Source: CAIKZZ01 sp035604595 (GTDB taxonomy: Bacteria; Pseudomonadota; Gammaproteobacteria; Steroidobacterales; Steroidobacteraceae). From it: 64,000 bases of DNA. Shown here piece after piece: positions 17,501-27,345 of this stretch; within the stretch, counting starts at the first letter, position 1; every line of letters begins with the position of its first letter. The notes beneath the pieces were generated by a model, which was given only the letters and a program-made list of their open reading frames with translations, did not search any database and was not told where the DNA came from. Location of the stretch: positions 1 through 64,000 of the forward strand of contig DATNIE010000020.1 of the NCBI GenBank assembly GCA_035604595.1, read 5' to 3'. The translations under genes and the position numbers were made by a program.

Positions 17501-18153
17501 AGCACCTCGCCCCCGGGACGATCGCCGAGCTTGCGGGAGCCAGGCCGCCGGGCGGGGTCAAAGGGGACTGGCAGCCGTCCCGCATCGTCACGCTCGCCGG
17601 CCTCGTGCTCGACATCAAGAAACGCGGCAACCGCACCTCGCTCGTGCTCGATGATGGGACGGGCAGGCTCGAGGTGTCGCTGTTCGATGAGGTGCTGCAG
17701 CAGCACCGCGACCTGATCGCCCGGGACGCGATCCTGCTGATCGAGGGCGGGCTCAAGTGGGACGAGTTCGCCGAGGGCTGGCGGCTCGCGGCGAAGCGGC
17801 TGATCCCGATCGATGCGGCACGCGAGGCCCAGGCGCGCCGCCTGCTGCTGCGCTGGCCGGCGGGCGCCGAGGCCGCGGCGGTGCTCACCGCGCTCGAGGC
17901 AGCCTTGCGCCCGGTGCGCGGCGGCCGCTGTCAGGTCGCCGTCTACTACGCCGCGAGCTCGGCGCACGCGCTGCTCGAGCTCGGCCCGGACTGGAACATC
18001 AGGCCGACGCGGGCGGCACTCGAGGAGCTCGCGCGCCAGTTCGGTCCTGGCGGCCGGCGGATCATCTACCACCCGCGCGACCAGGAGGAGCTGCTGAAGG
18101 CGTGGGGCGCCTCCGGCACGCCCGTCTCGGTGCCGCTCAAGATGGCGGGCTGA
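14587..18153 (+). CDS. dnaE: DNA polymerase III alpha subunit
   Basis: Replicative polymerase catalytic subunit. The N-terminal PHP domain begins FVHLRLHTEFSLVDG (residue 4 onward). The palm carries catalytic aspartates at 402 and 404 in MPDFDVDFC (E. coli 401/403). Finger, helix-hairpin-helix and OB-fold regions follow (the OB segment around 990-1080). 1188 aa against 1160 in E. coli. Overlaps the rnhB stop by 4 bases. The final part (about 1090 onward) is the weaker-conserved tau-binding region. Confidence 0.98.
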   Translation: MSAFVHLRLHTEFSLVDGLVRIEELAAATAAAGMPAVAVTDQCNLFALVKFWRAAQAAGIKPIVGVDAWLRDPAERAEPARLTLLCMNLAGYRNLTRLVSRSYLEGQRKGIAMLERAWLGPDTVSGLIALSGAGEGDVGRHLGNGRIAEAHRTVRAWRELFGDRYYLEVQRTGRPDEEALIEGTLGLVRELSLPAVATNDVRFLKATDFEAHEARVCIHDGTLLTDPTRRRRYSEQQYLKTPAEMAVLFADLPGLLEQSVEIAKRCSFELKLGKSFLPDYPVPAGTTMAGLLRAEAEQGLSGRLAAQDAGLPQLRSVDRGEYAGRLSRELEVICGMGFEGYFLIVADFIRWAREHGVPVGPGRGSGAGSLVAYVLGITDLDPLQHDLLFERFLNPERVSMPDFDVDFCTEGRDRVIDYVAGKYGRDRVSQIITYGTMAAKAVVRDVGRVLGHNYGWVDRIAKLIPFELEITLDKAIEKEEELSQLYRGDGEVRELIDLARSLEGITRNAGMHAGGVVIAPSVLTDFAPLFAEQGSSSVVTQFDKDDVEATGLVKFDFLGLRTLTVIELAVRIVNEARAGTGEAPLDMTRLPLDDQPTFALLKACRTTGVFQLESRGMKDLIRRLQPDRFEDIVALMALFRPGPLQSGMVEDFIERKHAPQGQRIDYLHPALEPVLRPTYGVILYQEQVMQIAQVLAGYTLGSADLLRRAMGKKLAEEMSQQRSIFVGGAVERGVPERQATHIFDLMEKFAGYGFNKSHSAAYAVLSYQTAWLKAHYPAAFLAAVLSSDIDKTDKVVVGIEDARVMGIAVLPPDVNASVHDFAVADERRIRYGLGAVKGVGESAVAAIVEARAAGGAFRSLPDFCRRVDLQRLNRRCLEALLKAGCFDGIGVNRATLMAELPAALQLGEQQTRADTVGQVDLFGLAAASPARPAAKTAVLPEWPEAVRLAGERETLGYFMSGHPLDEYAHDLKHLAPGTIAELAGARPPGGVKGDWQPSRIVTLAGLVLDIKKRGNRTSLVLDDGTGRLEVSLFDEVLQQHRDLIARDAILLIEGGLKWDEFAEGWRLAAKRLIPIDAAREAQARRLLLRWPAGAEAAAVLTALEAALRPVRGGRCQVAVYYAASSAHALLELGPDWNIRPTRAALEELARQFGPGGRRIIYHPRDQEELLKAWGASGTPVSVPLKMAG

Positions 18154-18200
18154 CTGCCCCCCTTGACGGCGGCCGGCGCCTCTGGAACCGTGCCGCTCCC

Positions 18201-19160
<960 letters not shown>

Positions 19161-19193
19161 GCGCGCGGGACCGCCCGTGCGCGCGAGCTGCCT

Positions 19194-20564
19194 GTGACGT
19201 TCTCCCCCGAGGTGCTCGCCCGGCACCTCGCGCCGCTGCTCGGCGAGTCGCGGCCGCAGAGCCTCGCGGTCGCGCTCTCGGGCGGGGCGGACTCCGCGGC
19301 GCTCCTTTACGCCGCCGCCGCGCTCGCCGGCGCCGACCCGGGGCTCAGGCTGCGCGCGATCCACGTCGACCACGGGCTGAGTGCATCGGGAGTACTCGCC
19401 GCCGCCGCTGCAGCGGTCGCATTCGCCGCGGGTGTGCCGCTCACCTCGCTCACCGTCGCACTCGACACCACGGGCGGAGTCAGCATCGAGGCCGCGGCCC
19501 GGGCAGCGCGCTATGCCGCGCTCGCCAGGACCCTCGTGCCGGGGGAGTGCCTGCTCTCGGCGCATCATAGGGAGGACCAGGCCGAGACGCTGCTGACGCA
19601 GCTGCTGCGCGGCGCGGGTCTCAAGGGACTCGCCGCGATGCCCCCCGCTGCGACGCTCGGCCGCGGGCGGCTGCTGCGCCCGCTCCTCGATGTGCCGCGG
19701 GAGGCGCTGCGGGCCTACGCACTCGCGGCGCGCCTGCCGTTCCGCGAGGACCCGATGAATACGGACCTCCGCTTCGACCGCGCCTACCTGCGTGCGCAGC
19801 TCTGGCCCAGCCTCACCGCACGCTGGCCCGAAGCCGCACGTACGCTTGCGCGGGCCGCCGGCCATCTCGCGCAGGCCCAGGCGCTGCTCGATGAGGCATC
19901 GGCAGGGGAGCTCGCGCGGCTCGCCCGGGGCCCGGCGCTCGCGATCGCGGGGCTCCTCACGCTGCCCCAGGCCCGCCGCGCCGAGCTCGTCAGGTACTGG
20001 CTCGGGCGCATGGGACTGCCGGCGCCGCCGGCGCGCCGGCTCGCGCTCATCGAGCGTGAGCTGCTGACCGCGCGCGGCACGAGCGGGCCCCGCATGGCGT
20101 GGGCCGGCTGCGAGCTGCGGTCCTTCGCCGGGCTCCTGTACGCATTCGCACCGCTCCCCGAGCCGACCGTCGCAGGCCAGGCGCTGCCCGAGGCGGGCTC
20201 CGCGCTCCCGCTCGGTGCGGAAGGCGCGCTCGGGACGCTCGAGGTCACCGCGACGCTCGGGGAAGGCCTCGCGCTCGTCCCGCACGCGACATGGACGCTC
20301 GCCTATCGCGCCGGCGGCGAGCGGCTCGCGCTCGCCCGGGGTGCGCCGCGCCGGGCGCTCAAGGACCTGTTGCGCGAGGCGCGACTGCCGCCGTGGGCCC
20401 GCGAGCGCGCGCTGCTGGTGAGCGGTGCCACGCTGGGCGCCGTGGTGCTGCCGCATGCGACCTGGGTCGCGGCCGAGCATGCCGCCGGCGCCGCCGAGCC
20501 CGGGCTCAGGCTCGCCTGGCGCGGGGCGCCGGCGGTGCTGATGCCGGCACCGGCCGCGAGCTGA
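19194..20564 (+). CDS. tilS: tRNA(Ile)-lysidine synthase
   Basis: Converts C34 of the CAU-anticodon isoleucine tRNA to lysidine, allowing AUA decoding. The ATP-pyrophosphatase P-loop SGGADS is at 29-34, and HVDHGLSA, SAHHREDQAETLL and the C-terminal substrate-binding domains follow. 456 aa, GTG start. The C-terminal third is strongly Ala/Arg-biased, as usual at this G+C. It ends just before a promoter/terminator block ahead of pyrG. Confidence 0.96.
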   Translation: MTFSPEVLARHLAPLLGESRPQSLAVALSGGADSAALLYAAAALAGADPGLRLRAIHVDHGLSASGVLAAAAAAVAFAAGVPLTSLTVALDTTGGVSIEAAARAARYAALARTLVPGECLLSAHHREDQAETLLTQLLRGAGLKGLAAMPPAATLGRGRLLRPLLDVPREALRAYALAARLPFREDPMNTDLRFDRAYLRAQLWPSLTARWPEAARTLARAAGHLAQAQALLDEASAGELARLARGPALAIAGLLTLPQARRAELVRYWLGRMGLPAPPARRLALIERELLTARGTSGPRMAWAGCELRSFAGLLYAFAPLPEPTVAGQALPEAGSALPLGAEGALGTLEVTATLGEGLALVPHATWTLAYRAGGERLALARGAPRRALKDLLREARLPPWARERALLVSGATLGAVVLPHATWVAAEHAAGAAEPGLRLAWRGAPAVLMPAPAAS

Positions 20565-20591
20565 TGCGAACGGTTTCCCGCGCTGCGTTCA

Positions 20592-20620
20592 TTGAGCGCG
20601 ACAGCCCTTTCCGCTACACT
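20592..20620 (+). promoter_or_regulatory. Predicted sigma-70 promoter for pyrG
   Basis: TTGAGC (20592-20597) and TACACT (20615-20620) are separated by exactly 17 bases, matching TTGACA and TATAAT at 4 of 6 positions each. It is the first non-coding DNA after tilS. The expected transcription start is at about 20627. The transcript would then run straight into the hairpin at 20637-20659. Sequence-only prediction. Confidence 0.55.
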
Positions 20621-20636
20621 GACCTCCCGTCGTATG

Positions 20637-20659
20637 AGGGCCTTGCCGAGGCCCTTTTT
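20637..20659 (+). terminator. Intrinsic terminator / possible attenuator in the pyrG leader
   Basis: A perfect 7-bp stem AGGGCCT / AGGCCCT (20637-20643 and 20649-20655) closes a 5-base loop TGCCG and is followed by T residues to 20659. This is the clearest Rho-independent terminator in the window. It lies about 10 bases downstream of the predicted pyrG start site and 30 bases before the pyrG ATG. It may simply end readthrough from dnaE-accA-tilS, or it may act as a leader attenuator. Confidence 0.7.
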
Positions 20660-20688
20660 CGTTGCGCTGACTCATGACGGGAGCCCCC

Positions 20689-22332
<1,644 letters not shown>

Positions 22333-22334
22333 GC

Positions 22335-23198
22335 GTGCAGCTGCTCGGGTTCACGGTCGGGCCGTCGGAACCGCTGTTCCTGATCGCGGGGCCGTGCGTC
22401 GTCGAGAGCGAGACGCTGCAGGTCGAGGTCGCTGGCCGCCTCAAGGAGCTCACCGGCCGGCTGCGCGTGCCGTTCGTGTTCAAGTCATCCTACGACAAGG
22501 CCAATCGCTCGGCGCGCTCGAGCTACCGGGGCTTAGGGATTGAGACCGGGCTCGCGATCCTGGCCGAGGTCAAGCGCCAGGTCGGCGTGCCGATTCTCAC
22601 CGACGTTCACGAGGACTCGCCGATCGCAGAGGTCGCGAGCGTCGTCGACGTGCTGCAGACACCGGCCTTCCTGTGCCGGCAGACCAACTTCATCATCAAC
22701 GCCTGCTCGGCCGGGCGCCCGGTCAATATCAAGAAGGGCCAGTTCCTGTCGCCGTGGGAGATGCAGAACGTCGTCGACAAGGCGCGCTCGACCGGAAATA
22801 CCGCGATCCTGGTCTGCGAGCGCGGCTTCAGCTTCGGCTACAACAACCTGGTCGCCGACATGCGCTCGCTCGCAGTCCTCAGGGCGACCGGCTGCCCGGT
22901 GGTGTTCGATGCGACGCACTCGGTGCAGCTGCCGGGCGCGCAGGGCACGTCCTCGGGTGGCGAGCGCGAGTTCGTGCCGGTGCTGGCCCGCGCGGCGGTC
23001 GCGGCGGGAGTGAGTGGCCTGTTCATGGAGACGCACCCCGATCCGGCGCGGGCGCTGTCCGACGGGCCAAACGCCTGGCCACTGGACCGGATGGAGGCGC
23101 TGCTGACGACGCTGCTCGAACTCGACGCAGCGGTGAAGCGCCGTCCCTTTGAGGAGGACCTGCTGCCACAGGCGAGGCGCCCAGACGCGAAGCCGTGA
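22335..23198 (+). CDS. kdsA: 3-deoxy-8-phosphooctulonate synthase (KDO-8-P synthase)
   Basis: Condenses phosphoenolpyruvate with arabinose 5-phosphate to KDO-8-P for the LPS inner core. LIAGPCVVES, FKSSYDKANRSS-type, TDVHE and the C-terminal METHPDP motif are visible. GTG start at 22335, three bases after the pyrG stop, gives 287 aa (E. coli 284). The stop overlaps the GTG of the eno remnant (GTGA), preserving the ancestral kdsA-eno junction. Confidence 0.97.
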   Translation: MQLLGFTVGPSEPLFLIAGPCVVESETLQVEVAGRLKELTGRLRVPFVFKSSYDKANRSARSSYRGLGIETGLAILAEVKRQVGVPILTDVHEDSPIAEVASVVDVLQTPAFLCRQTNFIINACSAGRPVNIKKGQFLSPWEMQNVVDKARSTGNTAILVCERGFSFGYNNLVADMRSLAVLRATGCPVVFDATHSVQLPGAQGTSSGGEREFVPVLARAAVAAGVSGLFMETHPDPARALSDGPNAWPLDRMEALLTTLLELDAAVKRRPFEEDLLPQARRPDAKP

Positions 23199-23326
23199 GC
23201 GCGATCCTCGAGTTTCGTGGCCGCGAGATCATCGACTCGCGCGGCGATCCGACCGTCGAGCCCGAGGTCGGAGCCGCGGCCCGCGACGCCGGAGCGGCGG
23301 CGTTTCCGGTCGCGATCCGCCGATGA
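23195..23326 (+). pseudogene. eno: Enolase remnant: N- and C-terminal ends joined in frame
   Basis: A 43-codon open frame where eno should be (kdsA-eno-ftsB is the conserved order). Residues 1-25 read FRGREIIDSRGDPTVEPEV, the enolase N-terminus. The last 18 or so (GAAARDAGAAAF...) resemble the enolase C-terminus, which in many bacteria reads LGxxAxYAGRxAF near its end. Everything between, about 385 codons including all catalytic and metal ligands, is gone, so no enolase activity is possible. The GTG overlaps the kdsA stop, so it may still be translated. The N-terminal match is firm; the C-terminal match is from memory of the family. Confidence 0.85.
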
Positions 23327-23372
23327 GGCTGCGCTGCAAGGCGCCCCGGCGGTCGCAACGTACCGGCGGCGG

Positions 23373-23381
23373 TGCTATCCT
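23373..23381 (+). promoter_or_regulatory. Possible extended -10 element for ftsB
   Basis: TGCTATCCT (TGn plus TATCCT) lies in the 64-base gap after the eno remnant. No convincing -35. The start site would be about 23388, only a few bases before the ftsB ATG, and no Shine-Dalgarno is visible. Weak evidence. Confidence 0.3.
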
Positions 23382-23390
23382 CTTCTGCCC

Positions 23391-23729
23391 ATGAGAGTAT
23401 TCGCACTCGCGCTGCTGCTGGTTCTCGCGGGCCTCCAGTATCGCCTGTGGATCTCCGACGACGGGATCCGCTCCGTCGTGACGCTGCGCGCCAGCGTCAC
23501 GGCCCAGTCCGCCGAGAATGTCGCGCTCGTGAGGCGCAACGATCAGCTCATCGCCGAGGTCAAGGATCTGAAGGAGGGCCTGGCGGCGCTCGAGGAGCGC
23601 GCCCGGAACGACCTCGGCATGATCGGCGCCAACGAAACGTTCTTCCAGGTGGTCGAGAGCGAGCCGCGCATCGCGACCGCGCCACCGCCGGCCGCCGAAC
23701 CGCTGCCGATCCAGCGCACGTCGCACTGA
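23391..23729 (+). CDS. ftsB: Cell division protein FtsB
   Basis: Bitopic divisome protein forming the FtsQLB complex. A single membrane helix is at the N-terminus (MRVFALALLLVLAGLQYRLW), followed by a coiled coil with the typical leucine-rich and RNDQL-E pattern to about residue 75. The GMIGANETFFQVVE segment is conserved in FtsB. 112 aa, with a Pro/Ala-rich tail. Start ATG at 23391 places the helix at the very N-terminus; longer in-frame starts would run back into the eno remnant region. Confidence 0.94.
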   Translation: MRVFALALLLVLAGLQYRLWISDDGIRSVVTLRASVTAQSAENVALVRRNDQLIAEVKDLKEGLAALEERARNDLGMIGANETFFQVVESEPRIATAPPPAAEPLPIQRTSH

Positions 23730-23748
23730 CGCGCCGGCGCGCCTGCGC

Positions 23749-24450
23749 TTGCCGTCCCCGACCTACTGGCTCGTGATGCCCGCCGCCGGCGCGGGGGAGC
23801 GGATGGGCGCAAGCGGCGCCGAGTCCCCCAAGCAGTACCGGATGCTCGCCGGGCGCACGGTCATCGAGCATGCGCTCGCGCCGTTCCTCGCCGATCCGCG
23901 CTGCGCCGGGCTCGTAGTGGCGCTGCGGGCCGGGGACACGACGTTCGGCGCGCTGGCGATCGCGGCCGACCCGCGGCTCCGCACCGTCACCGGCGGTGCA
24001 ACGCGCGCGCTCTCGGTCGCCGCGGGCGTCCGCACGGTCGCCGCGGCGGTCGGGTCGTCCGACCCGTGGGTGCTCGTCCACGATGCCGCCCGCCCGTGCC
24101 TGCCGAAGGCGGATCTTGAGACGCTGCTCGCCTCGCTCCCGGACTCGCCCGACGGCGCCGTGCTCGGCGTCAGGCTCGCGGACACGCTGAAGCGCTCCGA
24201 TGCGACCGGCCGGGTCGTCGCGACGCTGCCGCGCGAGGGCCTGTGGCGCGCGGCGACGCCGCAGGCGTTCCGGCTGCGACGGCTGCTCGCCGCGCTCGCG
24301 TCCGCGCCGTCGGCGACCGACGAGGCGAGCGCGGTCGAGGCGCTTGGCGACCGGCCGCAGCTGATCGCGGGTTCGCCGCTCAACGTGAAGCTCACGACCC
24401 CTGAGGACCTCGCGTTCGCCGCACTCATTCTCGCCGGAGGAAGGCCATGA
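23749..24450 (+). CDS. ispD: 2-C-methyl-D-erythritol 4-phosphate cytidylyltransferase
   Basis: Third step of the MEP pathway: activates MEP with CTP. The CTP-binding PAAGAGERMG (starting near residue 11) and SPKQYRML are typical, as are VHDAARPC and the C-terminal NVKLTTPEDL. A TTG start at 23749 is needed to include the first beta strand (YWLVMPAAG); ATG at 23776 would delete it. 233 aa. The stop overlaps ispF by 4 bases. Confidence 0.95.
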   Translation: MPSPTYWLVMPAAGAGERMGASGAESPKQYRMLAGRTVIEHALAPFLADPRCAGLVVALRAGDTTFGALAIAADPRLRTVTGGATRALSVAAGVRTVAAAVGSSDPWVLVHDAARPCLPKADLETLLASLPDSPDGAVLGVRLADTLKRSDATGRVVATLPREGLWRAATPQAFRLRRLLAALASAPSATDEASAVEALGDRPQLIAGSPLNVKLTTPEDLAFAALILAGGRP

Positions 24451-24932
24451 GCCGCCTGAGAGTCGGATTCGGAGTCGACGTGCACGCCTTCGGGCCGGGC
24501 GAGGCCGTCTGGCTCGGCGGCGTGCGGGTGGCCCACGGCCGCGGCGTCCTCGCGCATTCGGACGGCGATGTGCTGTTGCACGCGCTGTGCGATGCGCTGT
24601 TGGGTGCGGCCGGGCAGGGCGATATCGGCCAGCACTTCCCGGACGGCGATGCCCGCTGGAAGGGAGTGGCGAGTACGGTGCTCTTGAGGGAGACGCTCGG
24701 GCGCGTGCGCGCGGCGGGTTTCGCGGTGGTCAACGCCGACCTGACGCTGCTCGCCGAGCAGCCGCGGCTCGCGCCGCATCGCGCCGCGATCCGCTCGCTC
24801 CTCGCGGCCGAGCTGGACATTGCGCCCGAGTGCGTGAACGTGAAGGCCACGACCACCGAGCAGCTGGGGTTCCTCGGCCGCGGCGAGGGACTCGCGGCCC
24901 AGGCGATGGTCCTGCTCGAGGCGCGTGGTTGA
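24447..24932 (+). CDS. ispF: 2-C-methyl-D-erythritol 2,4-cyclodiphosphate synthase
   Basis: Cyclises CDP-ME-2-phosphate in the MEP pathway. Zinc ligands Asp11 and His13 in GFGVDVHAF, the HSDGD-type segment (AHSDGDVLLHALCDALLGA) and NVKATTTEQLGFLGRGEG all match. 161 aa, normal. ATGA overlap with ispD; the last four bases overlap the TTG start of truD. Confidence 0.98.
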   Translation: MSRLRVGFGVDVHAFGPGEAVWLGGVRVAHGRGVLAHSDGDVLLHALCDALLGAAGQGDIGQHFPDGDARWKGVASTVLLRETLGRVRAAGFAVVNADLTLLAEQPRLAPHRAAIRSLLAAELDIAPECVNVKATTTEQLGFLGRGEGLAAQAMVLLEARG

Positions 24933-25999
24933 CGACGGCGCGGCTGCGTGATGCCCGCGCGCTCGCGCTCGCGCCGCCGCGCGCGCACGGCGAGCCGCTG
25001 GGTGCGGCCGAGATCAAGGTCACGCCCGAGGATTTCGTGGTCGTCGAGCAGCTCGGCTTCGACGCCGACGGCGGCGCGGGTCACGTGCTCCTAAAAGTCC
25101 GCAAGCGCGGCCGGGACACGCTTGCAATCGCCCGCGAGCTCGCGCGCGTCGGCGATGTCCCGGCCCGCGACGTCGGTTTCGCGGGACTGAAGGACCGGCA
25201 CGCGGTCACGACGCAGTGGTTCACCGTGCCGGCGCGCCGGCCCCTCGCCGACTGGCAGGCGCTCGAGGGTGAGGGCTACCGGGTCGAGGCGGCGCTGCCG
25301 CATTCGAGGAAACTGCGCCGTGGCGCGCTCAAGGGCAACGCCTTCCGGCTGACGCTGCGCGGCGTAGAGCTGCCTGCGAGCGCGATCGCCGCGCGTCTCG
25401 GGGTGCTTGCCGCCGAGGGCGTGCCCAACTACTTCGGCCCGCAGCGCTTCGGGCGCGACGGCGCAAACCTCGCCGCGGTCGAGCGCTGGTGCGCGGGCAG
25501 CGAGCTGCCGCAGGGCCGGGACGGGCGCGCGTTCGTCTACTCCGCGGCGCGCGCGCTCGTGTTCAACGCGGTGCTCGCACGGCGGGTGTCGTCGGGCACC
25601 TGGAACCGGTTGCTGCCCGGGGAGTTCGTCAACCTCGACGGCCGCAGGAGCTGGTTCGTCGCCGCCGCCGTCGATGCCCTGCTCGAGGAGCGGCTGAGCC
25701 GGCACGACATCCATCCGACCGGACCGCTCGCCGGACGCGGCGCGACCCCGGCCGGGGAGGCGGGCGCCATCGAGGCGGAGGCGGCGGGAGGATTCGCGAC
25801 GCTGAACGAGCGGCTCGCCTCCGCCGGCCTCGAGGCCGGCCGGCGGTCACTGCGACTCATGCCGGCCGGGCTTCGGCATACACTTGCCGGGAACGAGGTC
25901 ACGCTCGAGTTCAGCCTGCTGGCCGGCGGCTACGCCACGGTCGTGCTCCGCGAGTTCGTGGAGAGCGAGCCACTGCAGGGAGAGGGCGCCGATGATTGA
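24929..25999 (+). CDS. truD: tRNA pseudouridine(13) synthase TruD
   Basis: Makes pseudouridine at position 13 of tRNA(Glu). The catalytic Asp89 is in GFAGLKDRHAVT; PEDFVVVEQLGF, KGNAFRLTLR, VPNYFGPQRFGRDG and the C-terminal VVLREF are family landmarks. No ATG exists upstream of the conserved region, so TTG at 24929, overlapping the ispF stop, is the best start; this gives 356 aa (E. coli 349). Confidence 0.95.
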   Translation: MTTARLRDARALALAPPRAHGEPLGAAEIKVTPEDFVVVEQLGFDADGGAGHVLLKVRKRGRDTLAIARELARVGDVPARDVGFAGLKDRHAVTTQWFTVPARRPLADWQALEGEGYRVEAALPHSRKLRRGALKGNAFRLTLRGVELPASAIAARLGVLAAEGVPNYFGPQRFGRDGANLAAVERWCAGSELPQGRDGRAFVYSAARALVFNAVLARRVSSGTWNRLLPGEFVNLDGRRSWFVAAAVDALLEERLSRHDIHPTGPLAGRGATPAGEAGAIEAEAAGGFATLNERLASAGLEAGRRSLRLMPAGLRHTLAGNEVTLEFSLLAGGYATVVLREFVESEPLQGEGADD

Positions 26000-26744
26000 A
26001 CAGCACGACGACGGACAGATCCGGACGCTCAAGCTCGCGCGACCGCCCGTCAATGCACTCGACAGCGACCTGATCGCCGCGCTCGATGCGGCGGTCGCCG
26101 CCGCGCCCGGCGAGGGCGTGCGCGGGCTCATCCTCACCGGCGCCGGCGGGCGGTTCTGCGCCGGCCTCGACGTCCAGCAGCTGGTCGCGCTCGAGGAGCG
26201 CGGGCTCAAGGACTTCCTTCAGACCTTCGTCGCCTGCTTGAGGCGCCTCGCCGCGGCGCCGATCCCGATCGTCGCGGCGATCAACGGCCACAGCCCTGCA
26301 GGCGGGGCAGTGCTCGCGCTCTATTGCGACCACCGGATCATGGCCGCTGGCGAGTTCCGGATCGGCCTCAACGAGGTCCAGGTCGGGCTCTGTCCGGGCC
26401 CGATGATCCACGCTGTCCTGGTGCGCTGCGTCGGCGCGCGCACCGCCGGGGAGCTCCTCCCGGCGGGCGCGCTGCTCGAGGCGAGCCGGGCGCTCGAGGT
26501 CGGCCTGGTTGACGAGCTGGCACCGCTCGAGGCGGTCGAATCGCGGGCCCACGCGTGGCTCGGAAGGATGCTGGCGCTGCCGCCGCAGGCCTATGCGGCG
26601 ACGCGCGCCGTCGTGCGCCGCGACTTGGTTGCAATTATGCAGGGCGTGGGAGCGGCGGAGCTCGAGCTGATGGCCACGGCCTGGAGCTCGTCCGAGACCC
26701 GCGCGACGCTGCGCGCGCTGATCGAGAAGCTCGGCCGCAAATGA
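25992..26744 (+). CDS. Crotonase-family enoyl-CoA hydratase/isomerase
   Basis: Acts on enoyl-CoA thioesters. Crotonase fold with both oxyanion-hole segments: FCAGLDV (about 55-61) and GHSPAGGAVLAL (about 100). The FRIGLNEVQVGL segment resembles delta3,delta2-enoyl-CoA isomerases more than classical hydratases, so an isomerase role is possible, but the substrate cannot be read from sequence. 250 aa, ATG at 25992 overlapping the truD stop by 8 bases. Its place between truD and surE is not part of the usual conserved block. Confidence 0.9.
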   Translation: MIEQHDDGQIRTLKLARPPVNALDSDLIAALDAAVAAAPGEGVRGLILTGAGGRFCAGLDVQQLVALEERGLKDFLQTFVACLRRLAAAPIPIVAAINGHSPAGGAVLALYCDHRIMAAGEFRIGLNEVQVGLCPGPMIHAVLVRCVGARTAGELLPAGALLEASRALEVGLVDELAPLEAVESRAHAWLGRMLALPPQAYAATRAVVRRDLVAIMQGVGAAELELMATAWSSSETRATLRALIEKLGRK

Positions 26745-26748
26745 GGGT

Positions 26749-27291
26749 TCAGCGCGCGAGCAGCACGTAGACGGCGCCCGTCCCGCCGTCGCGGCGTGGC
26801 GCGGAGGTGAACGCCAGCACCGCGTCGACCTTGCGGAGCCACACGTTGACGGCGTGCTTCAGCACCGGTCCCCCGGGCCCAGACCTCAGGCCCTTGCCGT
26901 GTATGACCCGCACGCAGCCGAGCCGGCGCCTGAGCGCCTCCGCCAGGAACTCCCGCAGCGCATCGCGCGCGGCGTCGGCGCCGAGCCCGTGCAGGTCGAT
27001 CTCGTCGCCGACGGCGAACTCGCCACGCCTGAGGCGCGTCATCAGGCGTGGGCTCACGTGCGCCCGGCGGAACAGGAGTTCATCGCCGCTCTCGACCAGC
27101 AGCTCGCCCGGCCCGAGCTCGAGGCTCTCCTCGAGCACACGCCGCTCGTCCCGGCGCCTGAACACCGCACGAGCGGGCGGGCGTGGTGGCGCGACCGGCG
27201 CGGCCCGCGGCTTGAGCGGCCGCACGTCCTTGACCGCCTCGCGAAACTCGCCCGCCTCGCTCGGCTGCTCGGCGGGCCTGCGCGGTCGCAT
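26749..27291 (-). CDS. Smr-domain protein (small MutS-related endonuclease family)
   Basis: The C-terminal Smr domain (about 95-180) has DLHG (99-102) and HGKG (131-134), the paired motifs of Smr nucleases. The N-terminal 50 residues are Pro/Arg-rich and disordered-looking; the middle (VFRRRDERRVLEESL) is typical of the YfcN/SmrB-like family that acts on collided ribosomes or DNA. Which branch it belongs to cannot be settled by eye. Ribosome site GAGGAG sits 6 bases before the ATG. Convergent with the crotonase gene (4-base gap) and divergent from surE. Confidence 0.88.
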   Translation of the reverse strand: MRPRRPAEQPSEAGEFREAVKDVRPLKPRAAPVAPPRPPARAVFRRRDERRVLEESLELGPGELLVESGDELLFRRAHVSPRLMTRLRRGEFAVGDEIDLHGLGADAARDALREFLAEALRRRLGCVRVIHGKGLRSGPGGPVLKHAVNVWLRKVDAVLAFTSAPRRDGGTGAVYVLLAR

Positions 27292-27324
27292 CGCCGCTCC
27301 TCACATTCGCTCACGGGCTTTTAG

Positions 27325-27330
27325 TATAGT
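27325..27330 (+). promoter_or_regulatory. Possible -10 element for surE
   Basis: TATAGT lies in the 54-base divergent gap between the Smr gene and surE, 15 bases before the surE ATG. The -35 region is weak. A start near 27337 would give a leader of only about nine bases without a ribosome site. Confidence 0.4.
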
Positions 27331-27345
27331 CATTGGCTCTTGCGC

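Noticed and set aside
14497..18072. A 1191-codon minus-strand frame opposite dnaE
   Set aside because: Same cause: dnaE is intact on the plus strand, and the reverse translation has the His/Arg/Asp/Leu pattern expected of a complemented G+C-rich gene.
17757..18200. In-frame open extension upstream of accA, as if AccA had a 148-residue N-terminal addition
   Set aside because: The extension lies inside dnaE in another frame and has no conserved sequence; the AccA family starts at the ATG at 18201.
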